The position numbers and the translations under genes were made by a program. The notes under the pieces were generated by a model. That model was given only the letters and a program-made list of their open reading frames with translations. It had not been told where the DNA came from and did no database searches. A stretch of DNA of 42,473 bases, from the IMG/VR virus record IMGVR_UViG_3300048536_000696, positions 1-42,473 of that record. The stretch is one strand, 5' to 3'. This DNA comes from a virus. Below, one piece after another: positions 14,849 through 23,537 of the stretch (positions within the stretch are counted from its first letter, which is position 1; each line of letters begins with the position of its first letter).

Positions 14849-17800
14849 ATGTCATATCATTATTCCTCAGGTAGTTCTTCATCGACCAGCAGTAGTACTA
14901 GTTCAACGACGTCAACAACAAGTAGTACTAGTTCAACACCGACGACGGCAGGTACTAGCAATTACGTGGCGAATGCGGGTAACACGATTACTACATCACC
15001 TGCATCTTCATCTACTGCCGCTGGTTCAGTTTATTTTTTAGAAGGTCAAAGTAATAGTGGTAATACTGAAGGACTTGTTGGATATTTCTATCCACTTTAC
15101 ACTGACGCATCCTTAATTAACGGATTATGGCATGCACACACATTTGTTGGACTAGATGAAACATTTTATATGCCTGATAGCGAAATGAATCATGCTGTTC
15201 CTAGCCCTCCGGTATCGAATAGTTATGGTGGTTTATCATACGAAAAGTATGCAACGTACAACGTTAATAACACTGTAGTTTCATATACAAACTTTTCGAC
15301 TACGATATCTCAACCAGTTATTTCAGTTGCTTCAAGCAGGAGAGACTTTGATCCATTTGGTAATAACGCAGCAAATACAGAATCTCTTCGTGTTGAAGAA
15401 CTTATTCCTGAACAACTAAGAGCTAGCTCAGAAAATTTTGTATCTTTAATTAAAGATTATTACGAGCATCTCAATACTGTTGGTCTTCCTACATATGAAA
15501 CAAATCGTATTATTGATGAACACGATATTGATAAGGTATCAGAGAAATATTTAGATGGAATTCAAGGAGAAATTGCTAAAAATATTCCTGATTCCGCGGT
15601 GATGGACCGAGTATCTTTGTATAAGAAAATTGTACAATACTATACACTAAAAGGTTCAGAAGAAAGTATTACAACGTTTTTCCGTTTATTCTTTGATGAA
15701 ATTATACAGGTATCTTATCCAAGAGAAAAATTACTTGAGCCTTCTTCAGGAAATTGGGTTAAAAAGAATGATGATTTTACACAAACTATTACAACATCTG
15801 CTTCTCTCGAAAACTTAGGAACAGACTACGAGCGTACATCATTTTCAATAGTAGATGGTAATAACGCAATATTAGGACAGGCAACAATACGCACCATTGA
15901 AACAACAGAACGTTATACAGATTCCCCAAGAATTAACGGATTATCTATTGATTTAGATTCAAAGAAAAGTTTAAATGCCAGTAACGAAACATGGGACTCT
16001 ACTCTATTTAAAAAACCTATTAGAGGAAGGTTTATGCAAGGTACTCGCTTTAACGACCTTCAAAAATTAATAAAACTTGATGGCAAAAGAGCTTACGTAG
16101 ATTTTGGAATTATAGGTAATAATCCAAAACTTTCTCTTGATGGAGAAGAGCACACATTTGTTATTCGTACATTTCCAAAATTTAGTAAAGAAAACACAGA
16201 ACTTCAACCGTTGTTTTCTTTATCAGAAAATTATTCAGATTTAAATTCTCACGAGTTATTTTTTAATAGTACAACAAATAAACTCGGTAGATCATTTGTT
16301 GATACAAAAGAGCCCACGATTACTCTTAACCCGAATGATAGCGAGTCTCTGATATTTTCTAATTTTATTGATGAAACCACTTCTGATTTAACATCAATAT
16401 TAGCAGATGGTTTAGACAAATACAATCATATGGATGATTTCTTATCATCTGTAGGTAGAACATATAATGGAAGGTGGATAAAAAGTCTTATTCCTTTTAA
16501 TAGTATTAATGGCAACAATCTACCAGTTTACTTGCACGAAACCGATCCGGTATTGAGTATTCTTACTCTCGACGATTTAAAATATTATAAAACCGACGGA
16601 ACTACATTTAGCGGTCCAGATAATCTAAAAATTGGTCAAACAATTTACGGAGAATCTATAAATGATTTTAGCGGAGTAAATGCTTTAAGTGAAGATGGCT
16701 TCGTTGTTGCTATTGGTGCATCTGGAAGTGATGATGGTGGAATTAATTCTGGTAGCGTACGAGTATATGAATTAGGCAATGCAAAAGTTGATGGTCTTGT
16801 AAATAATAGCAACGAGATAGAGCTTAAAGACATGCCGCAGGATTTCGTCCTCGAAACTAATATGGTTGTATCTGGAGGAGGATTACCAGAACTTGGTGCA
16901 GCCGACGCAGTTAGAATTAGTTCTATAGTTTCTGGAGGAACAAGTGCAGATACAACCGCTATAATACGAGTTAAAAGTCTAGGCCAAAATATTAATGTTA
17001 CACTAAATGATAATACAAATCTAAGAATCGGTGAAAATGCAAATGTGTGGTATAAGGTTGGTCAAGATATTGATGGCTCTAACCCTGGTGATATTTTAGG
17101 AAGCGCGCTTAGTTTAAACGCTGCTGGAAATATTCTTGCGATCGGCGCTCCAAAACTTAGAGGAGCAAATGTAGTTCATGATAATCTTCCTTATAAAAAT
17201 TACCTTGGAGAGGTAAAAATATATGAGCTAAATTCAAGTGAGCAATGGGTAGCAAAAGGAACCAATATTGTTGGTGTTGATGAAAATAGCAGAATAGGAG
17301 CAAGTGTTAGTTTAAATGGAGTCGGTGATCGTTTAGCATTTGGATCAGGAGCTAATCCAAATATAGATTATGATCTCGGAACTGAAGAGAGTATGGGTCT
17401 TCTTTTAGAAGATTTTAATGGATTTGGTGGAGTCTATGGTCATAGTCATTCAGCTGTTACTAGTTTTGTCTTTGACAATCGTACATATACTAAAACCCTC
17501 GTCTCCACGACTCCGCAGGGATTTGGGCAATACGATTGGCTAAATGATGATGATCTTGGCCACGAAATAATGGTTGAAGGCGATAGTGGCGAGAGCGGTT
17601 CACCTGCATTCTCCGCATGGGTTAATTATGAAACACGGTTGATAACAAGTGGCTCCAACGCAGGCGGTTACAGTAATGTGATAACTCATGAGTTCTCTCG
17701 TGTTACAGACGGTGATACTCATGGATATAGTATTCCAGCTTATCCATGGCTTAACATCGATGGTACTTTTAATTCTGACATCTCAGAATTAAGTCCGAAT

Positions 17801-20800
17801 CCAGTTCCAACACTTGTTGCAAATGGAACAAGTGTCACTATTACCGCAGGAGCAGAAAATGAATTTAACACATCGGCTACTCACGTGCTTGTGAGTGGTG
17901 TATCACATCAGTATGATGGACTATTTGAAATTAGTTCTATTACTTCAACAGCTATTACTTACATAAGAAGTGGACCAACGCTCACTTCAAATTCTTACAG
18001 TTTACAGACTGGCATAAATCCTCAATTTGGAGAAATTGATGGTGGTAAACATATTGGCATTAGAGTTCCTGATAGAATCAAAAATGATACTGAGATTTAT
18101 GAATGGAAAGAAGCTGATGCTATTAATGATCCAGGAGTATATAGTTGGATACAAATAGGAGAAAACATTGTTTCAGAAAATAACGATCCATTAACAGGCA
18201 CAAATGTTAAATTAAGCGATGATGGAAGAACTGCTATGGTTGGAACACATATAATAGATGATTCCGGAATAGCTAATTTATGTGTAAGAATTTATTATAA
18301 CGAAGACAAATCATACACCGCAGAAGAAAAACGATGGAATCAAATCGGCGGTGATCACTTGTTTGCCCCATCTACTGATAAAAGCGAGATAGCAATGAGC
18401 TTAAGCAATGATGGAACAATATTTGCTGTTGGTATTGTTGGAGATGGAACTGATGAAGGCTTTAAAGGACAAGTTGAAACTTATCAACTAAGAACAACTG
18501 TAAATACTCAGGAATATATAAAGTTAGGACAAACAATTGAAGGTGAAGGTGTAGGCGATGAATGTGGTAAAAGCGTTAATTTAAATACAAATGGTAATGT
18601 TCTTGTAATTGGATATCCTGGAAATGAAGATAACGGTAATGATGCAGGACAAGTTCAAGTGTTTGTATACAATAGTTCAATGTCTAGATGGCAAAAGGCT
18701 GGTGCCGCTATCGAAGGTTTTGGTGCTTTAGATAATACCGGTGAAAGTGTAAGTATTAATGGTACCGGTACTCGTGTTACTGTAGCATCTCCAGGAGATG
18801 ACAGTGCTGGACAAAATAGAGGTAAAGTAGAAACATTTCAAATTCCTCTTGATGTTACTATAAACTCGTTTACACTTTCTGAAAAAAATATTACAGATAA
18901 TACATTCAGATGGGCTATTAAATATGAAGATGATATAGTATACTACACCGACTGGTATACAGCAGCAGAATTTGAAAACTTAAATCCGTACGGAGTAAAA
19001 ACAAAGTGGAATATAGGAAATAAACAGGGAGATAAAAGCTTACCAGTTCTTCCTCACTGTGATTATATTAAACGAAATAATAATCATCTTTTTAATTTAC
19101 ATAATAGAGGTTATCTTTCTATATTTTATAAACGTAATGGAAACTATCAACCACTACAAAATATTACAATAGGTGATACTGAAACTTATGATGAAGAAAG
19201 ACTATGGGACATTTTAGATTATGCTGTTGATGGAACACACCTTGTTTTATTAGATCGACCCATAAATGGAGCATCTCGCCTTGTTATATTCAAGTTAGAT
19301 CAATATAATCATTATCAATTTCATCAAACAGTTTCTTTAAATCTTCCAGCTACACACTTAGGATCTGCAGACTTTGCGCATGTTAAAATTAACGCAGAAC
19401 AAATCGTAGTTGGTACTCATACGTTTAATAATATTGATATCGCACAGGTTATTCAAATATACAGTAAGCCAATAGATTATTGGTCAACCGATGAATATAT
19501 AACTTTACCTTCTGTTGTTAATACAGCGGTTGAAGCAGATCTTCTTTTTGATATCAATAAAAACGTAACTGCTTCAAAATGGACATCTACAAATAATTTA
19601 GTAAATTTAGAATCTGATTCTATAGTTGAAAATACATCTAAAGATAGCGGAATTTTAGTAAATGTTCCTAGATCAACGAGTGGATCTGGACTTGGTTTTA
19701 ATATCGAGAATAATTTCTCTTTATCATTAAGATTTAAAACTGGCAATTTGTTTTCAACTATTAATGATATACTAACTATAGGTAATATCACTCTCCGAAT
19801 AGCTGTTGATACACTAAATAATAAGAAATCACTGCAAGTTCTTTCGCATGAATCTGGTAATGTGCGGCCAGTATTTTTGAATAAGATAGATAGTGATATT
19901 ATTTTGGACAATGATGAATTAGAAATATTTAGTGATGAATATTTTGATAGCGAAATAAAACCAGGAGAATGGAATAACTTAATACTTGAGTTTGAATTAG
20001 TAAATGATGTAGTTACAGGTTTACGTTATTCTATCAACGGGTTTAAGAGATCAAAATCAGTTGCTTTAAAATCTAATAGTCCTGTTCATGGAATTACTGC
20101 TGCATCGCAGATTAAGCTTTACAATAATAACGCATTTTCACACATTGCTTTTTATAATAAAAAACTTAGTTACCTTGAATTTAATACAATACAAACAAAT
20201 TTATCGATCGACTATACTGAGACTGTTACAACTGGAATCAATTCTTTACTTGATGGCGGCCGAATTGAATTAAGCGAGACCGGAACGGTTATTATAAAAG
20301 CATCTACATATGGTATTCATATATGGGAAAGATTATCAATAGGTAATTGGAAAAGTTATTATAACACAGCACAATCAATAACATCTGGAGACACCCGTTA
20401 TTTTACACACAACGGATCGCGATCCCACTCATTTAAATTCTTTGGTAATGATTTACTTTTAGTAGGCGGAGGATTAAATAATTCTAAACAGTATGTAGAT
20501 CAATTTAATTTATCTAATGCTTATAATAAAGAACATCATAACTCACGGTCTAAACTGTATTATATTAGAAGCCAGTATTCAACATCTGCAAGCGGATGGA
20601 AAATAATTCCTGGAGGAATACTAAGACCCACAATATCATTCTCTCAATCTAATACAGAAGATTTTAAAGTTGGCTTGAACTATGGAGCAAATATCGCAAT
20701 TGACAACGATACAGATTCATTTGCAATTTCTTTAGAACCAAATAGCGTTAATGCAGTATTAAATGGACCAGATTCTATTTCAAATAGTTCTGCACGTGCT

Positions 20801-23518
20801 ACAACAGTTAAGTACGATATTTGGAGAAAACTTGCAAATAATAGAATACAAGCTTTTCCAGTTAACGAACCTGATAATGGCTTTCCAGTTGTAGAATCAT
20901 ACTTTAGGAGATTGAATAAAAGTGCAGTTGTAAAACTTTTAGATAAGCCGTTATCTTATAACGCAGTTATTTCATATCCAGATATTATACATTCTACATC
21001 TACCGAAAACCCATTAATGGAATACTCGTATGATGCTGAAAGAACTCCTTTAGGCTATCATAAAACTGCTAATGAATATAAGCCAGATTTTGTTATTTCA
21101 ACTGCTCCATCTCCTGAAATATATTTAGATACAAATACAGTTACAATAAATGAATATAACGTAATAGCGGTAAAAGCAAAGGCAGACAGATATAATGGAT
21201 ATGTTAAAATTTCGTGCAATGGTTCTGATTTTGATCAGGGTACAATAATTCAAGGAAATACACTTAATCACTTAACTGTATCTCAAAATTCCAATTTATC
21301 TGTTGGTCGTAAGGGCGGCAATTATTTTAACGGAGATATTAGTCATGCACAATATTATACTAAGGCAATTTCAAATGAATCGAATTCACAAGTTGTAACA
21401 TATTTTGCTAACAATGTTAAAAAGTTTTACAAAATCGTATTCGATGATTTAGTTGGAAAAACTTCAGGTGCTGTTAAAATTACTTCTTTACCAGATGCAT
21501 CAAAACCATTCGTATTTGAAGATTTAGATGGTCATACTTTTAATTCGTTCTTATATTACGATACTCCAGAATATAAACTCGATAGTTATGATGCAGACGG
21601 AAATTTAATTGTAGGCGAAAATACACAGATTCGTATTAAGGCTAATTATGGAAATAATAAAGCTCCAGAAGAAGTTGTTTACTGGGGAGATGGAAGATTA
21701 GACCCAATACACAATAGAAGTAACATTCGTCATACATACACACTTAAATATCTTGGAGAGTATAGCAATAAAAAAGGAAGAGTATCATCGGTTAATCGAT
21801 TACAAGATAGTGAGTATTGGCAGAAATTTTCTTATGTTATTCGTAGTGGATTAAAGATAACAGATTGGGAAAATTCTTTCTTAAGTCTCGTTCATCCGGC
21901 AGGATTAAAATTCTTTGCGAGTGTTATTCTATTGGTTATAAGAGATAATCATTGGTTCGGTCCTAAATCTATAATATTCGACCCAGCCACTCGTCAAAAT
22001 GTAAGTCTTCTTCGTGTAGAAGATCAATTCTTGGCACCATTCAGAACTAACACACCTTTGGAAGATATGCGGTGGCTTGAAGCTCTCACTGCACCAAGCG
22101 AAAGTGGTGGTTATCATATGCCTATGTTCCAACCTGGTTGGTTACAAGGAGATATACGCACGCGAGAATTTATATTTGAAGCTGGTTTATGGACTAGATT
22201 AGCAAGGTCTGTTCCTGGAAATGAAGCTGCAGCTAAGTATACTTTTGAATATTTTGAAGAAGACCAAGATGATGGAGATGTTGATTTTAGAATAATTGGT
22301 AATTATGATAACGGCAGTTGGGAAACAGAAGTGCCGGTTGCTGCTGCTTCTGCGACTACAACAACCACTATTCAAATTAAAGATGTGCCCAGTAGTTTTA
22401 ATTTGGCAGTTGGCATGGTGTTAGAAGGACCAGCGGGATCAGGCATTCCAGCAGGAACAACTATCGCTGCAATAACAACAGAAGGCTCGACTACAGCTAC
22501 TATCGAAGCTTCACAGGCAGTGTCGCTTTCTGAAAATGATGCATTTACAATTTATTCAAACGTAGTAGGAAGTATAGTTCAACAAATAGATGATAACGGT
22601 GTTATTACCGGTAAAGGAATTATTGCTTCATTTGCTCAAGATGGAGATGACTTTACTGGAATAATTAGATTAATTGGAGGTTTACCCGTTCCTGGTAATG
22701 GACAAATGTTTACCGAAGATCGAAATAGCTCAGACACTGGACCGCAGAGAACTGGACAAATCACAACTGTCCCGATAAAAAAGAAGGCAGATATCGTTAA
22801 TGTCTACGGAGACGAGGAACAAGATGCAGCATATCTATTGCAAGATAGATCAACTACGAACTTCAATTCAGAAATGTTTTTGAGAGCGGTTCTTACCACG
22901 TTTAAATATGTTATACCTGCATTAGTACCACAGCGAGAATTTACTAAAAGAGATTACGAACAGAATCTAAAATTTAAAGATCACGATGATATTAGCTCGT
23001 ATCTTCCTGTAACTATTAAAGATGCACTTGCTGAGCGAGATGTCTTTATGAATATTGGTGCTACTATCACGAAGATAAATCAACTTGATACTGAAGGTGG
23101 CGCAGGTTTCTATATTGAAAGTGATACATCGAATCCTCTCAATGATCAATTACTTATCGACGATCATATAACTAATTGGTGGAATAATCCATTAGATGAT
23201 CAAGATGTATCTGCACCAGTTGCATTTTCTATAGATAGTTATAATCAAGGTGGAGAAATTACGACAGGCGATTTCGTTTACCAAGATAAAATAATTTCTG
23301 GAGAAACTGTTAGAATTCAAGGATTAGTAGTTTCCCATGAAGGAGACCTCAGTGATAGAATACTAAATATTGGTTGGAGAGGTGCATATAATATTAGTAC
23401 ATCAACTGTTTTATCATCAAATCCTGAAGCAACGCAGTTATTTGAAACTGGAGTAATATTTACACTTGATGAAAGTAATAACCAAGAAGATATAGCTAAC
23501 GTCACCCTTAATACATAA
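14849..23518 (+). CDS. gp7: Giant gp7-like baseplate wedge protein with propeller
   Basis: This 2889-residue protein follows gp6 and is almost three times T4 gp7 (1032 residues). Residues 4-60 are Ser/Thr-rich. Residues about 178-291 hold the conserved wedge segment (EELIPEQLRASSENFVSLIK, then YTLKGSEESITTFFRLFFDE). Residues about 590-1334 contain seven blade-like repeats with G..I.G....G..VSL...G..LAIG, a probable beta-propeller with an insertion of about 225 residues in the third repeat. Residues about 1548-1785 and 2088-2181 look like LamG/concanavalin-type sandwiches. The conserved C-terminal segment has YWQKFSYVIRSGLKITDW and LVHPAGLKFFASVIL near residues 2324-2355. I infer a wedge scaffold with surface domains inserted for receptor binding or particle stability. 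The ATG is 11 bases after gp6; no octamer precedes it. Confidence 0.75.
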   Translation: MSYHYSSGSSSSTSSSTSSTTSTTSSTSSTPTTAGTSNYVANAGNTITTSPASSSTAAGSVYFLEGQSNSGNTEGLVGYFYPLYTDASLINGLWHAHTFVGLDETFYMPDSEMNHAVPSPPVSNSYGGLSYEKYATYNVNNTVVSYTNFSTTISQPVISVASSRRDFDPFGNNAANTESLRVEELIPEQLRASSENFVSLIKDYYEHLNTVGLPTYETNRIIDEHDIDKVSEKYLDGIQGEIAKNIPDSAVMDRVSLYKKIVQYYTLKGSEESITTFFRLFFDEIIQVSYPREKLLEPSSGNWVKKNDDFTQTITTSASLENLGTDYERTSFSIVDGNNAILGQATIRTIETTERYTDSPRINGLSIDLDSKKSLNASNETWDSTLFKKPIRGRFMQGTRFNDLQKLIKLDGKRAYVDFGIIGNNPKLSLDGEEHTFVIRTFPKFSKENTELQPLFSLSENYSDLNSHELFFNSTTNKLGRSFVDTKEPTITLNPNDSESLIFSNFIDETTSDLTSILADGLDKYNHMDDFLSSVGRTYNGRWIKSLIPFNSINGNNLPVYLHETDPVLSILTLDDLKYYKTDGTTFSGPDNLKIGQTIYGESINDFSGVNALSEDGFVVAIGASGSDDGGINSGSVRVYELGNAKVDGLVNNSNEIELKDMPQDFVLETNMVVSGGGLPELGAADAVRISSIVSGGTSADTTAIIRVKSLGQNINVTLNDNTNLRIGENANVWYKVGQDIDGSNPGDILGSALSLNAAGNILAIGAPKLRGANVVHDNLPYKNYLGEVKIYELNSSEQWVAKGTNIVGVDENSRIGASVSLNGVGDRLAFGSGANPNIDYDLGTEESMGLLLEDFNGFGGVYGHSHSAVTSFVFDNRTYTKTLVSTTPQGFGQYDWLNDDDLGHEIMVEGDSGESGSPAFSAWVNYETRLITSGSNAGGYSNVITHEFSRVTDGDTHGYSIPAYPWLNIDGTFNSDISELSPNPVPTLVANGTSVTITAGAENEFNTSATHVLVSGVSHQYDGLFEISSITSTAITYIRSGPTLTSNSYSLQTGINPQFGEIDGGKHIGIRVPDRIKNDTEIYEWKEADAINDPGVYSWIQIGENIVSENNDPLTGTNVKLSDDGRTAMVGTHIIDDSGIANLCVRIYYNEDKSYTAEEKRWNQIGGDHLFAPSTDKSEIAMSLSNDGTIFAVGIVGDGTDEGFKGQVETYQLRTTVNTQEYIKLGQTIEGEGVGDECGKSVNLNTNGNVLVIGYPGNEDNGNDAGQVQVFVYNSSMSRWQKAGAAIEGFGALDNTGESVSINGTGTRVTVASPGDDSAGQNRGKVETFQIPLDVTINSFTLSEKNITDNTFRWAIKYEDDIVYYTDWYTAAEFENLNPYGVKTKWNIGNKQGDKSLPVLPHCDYIKRNNNHLFNLHNRGYLSIFYKRNGNYQPLQNITIGDTETYDEERLWDILDYAVDGTHLVLLDRPINGASRLVIFKLDQYNHYQFHQTVSLNLPATHLGSADFAHVKINAEQIVVGTHTFNNIDIAQVIQIYSKPIDYWSTDEYITLPSVVNTAVEADLLFDINKNVTASKWTSTNNLVNLESDSIVENTSKDSGILVNVPRSTSGSGLGFNIENNFSLSLRFKTGNLFSTINDILTIGNITLRIAVDTLNNKKSLQVLSHESGNVRPVFLNKIDSDIILDNDELEIFSDEYFDSEIKPGEWNNLILEFELVNDVVTGLRYSINGFKRSKSVALKSNSPVHGITAASQIKLYNNNAFSHIAFYNKKLSYLEFNTIQTNLSIDYTETVTTGINSLLDGGRIELSETGTVIIKASTYGIHIWERLSIGNWKSYYNTAQSITSGDTRYFTHNGSRSHSFKFFGNDLLLVGGGLNNSKQYVDQFNLSNAYNKEHHNSRSKLYYIRSQYSTSASGWKIIPGGILRPTISFSQSNTEDFKVGLNYGANIAIDNDTDSFAISLEPNSVNAVLNGPDSISNSSARATTVKYDIWRKLANNRIQAFPVNEPDNGFPVVESYFRRLNKSAVVKLLDKPLSYNAVISYPDIIHSTSTENPLMEYSYDAERTPLGYHKTANEYKPDFVISTAPSPEIYLDTNTVTINEYNVIAVKAKADRYNGYVKISCNGSDFDQGTIIQGNTLNHLTVSQNSNLSVGRKGGNYFNGDISHAQYYTKAISNESNSQVVTYFANNVKKFYKIVFDDLVGKTSGAVKITSLPDASKPFVFEDLDGHTFNSFLYYDTPEYKLDSYDADGNLIVGENTQIRIKANYGNNKAPEEVVYWGDGRLDPIHNRSNIRHTYTLKYLGEYSNKKGRVSSVNRLQDSEYWQKFSYVIRSGLKITDWENSFLSLVHPAGLKFFASVILLVIRDNHWFGPKSIIFDPATRQNVSLLRVEDQFLAPFRTNTPLEDMRWLEALTAPSESGGYHMPMFQPGWLQGDIRTREFIFEAGLWTRLARSVPGNEAAAKYTFEYFEEDQDDGDVDFRIIGNYDNGSWETEVPVAAASATTTTTIQIKDVPSSFNLAVGMVLEGPAGSGIPAGTTIAAITTEGSTTATIEASQAVSLSENDAFTIYSNVVGSIVQQIDDNGVITGKGIIASFAQDGDDFTGIIRLIGGLPVPGNGQMFTEDRNSSDTGPQRTGQITTVPIKKKADIVNVYGDEEQDAAYLLQDRSTTNFNSEMFLRAVLTTFKYVIPALVPQREFTKRDYEQNLKFKDHDDISSYLPVTIKDALAERDVFMNIGATITKINQLDTEGGAGFYIESDTSNPLNDQLLIDDHITNWWNNPLDDQDVSAPVAFSIDSYNQGGEITTGDFVYQDKIISGETVRIQGLVVSHEGDLSDRILNIGWRGAYNISTSTVLSSNPEATQLFETGVIFTLDESNNQEDIANVTLNT
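14891..14937 (+). repeat. Ser/Thr-coding direct repeat at the start of the gp7-like gene
   Basis: The 17-mer AGTAGTACTAGTTCAAC occurs at 14891-14907 and again at 14921-14937, an exact 30-bp period in frame. It encodes part of the Ser/Thr-rich N-terminal tract and is a likely site of repeat-length change. Confidence 0.75.
16620..18850 (+). repeat. Seven propeller-blade repeats within the gp7-like protein
   Basis: Seven diverged protein repeats begin near 16625, 17048, 17250, 18148, 18334, 18517 and 18691. Each has a W/Y..(I/V)G..I.G opening, a VSLN.(T/G)G..(L/V)A(I/V)G middle and a G.V.(V/I)Y end. The last uninterrupted ones are 58-62 residues apart. Seven is the usual number for a closed propeller ring; the fold is inferred. 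Confidence 0.65.
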
Positions 23519-23523
23519 AAATA

Positions 23524-23531
23524 TATAAATA
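23524..23531 (+). promoter_or_regulatory. Late promoter before the first fibre gene
   Basis: An exact TATAAATA lies between the gp7-like stop and the fibre ATG, ending 6 nt before it. Confidence 0.7.
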
Positions 23532-23537
23532 GAATTA

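Noticed and set aside
17575-17620. GDSG/GESGSP motif read as a trypsin- or V8-like protease active site
   Set aside because: Candidate His and Asp are only about 50 and 20 residues upstream of the Ser, too close for that fold, and no surrounding family pattern is visible; kept only as a note on the insertion.
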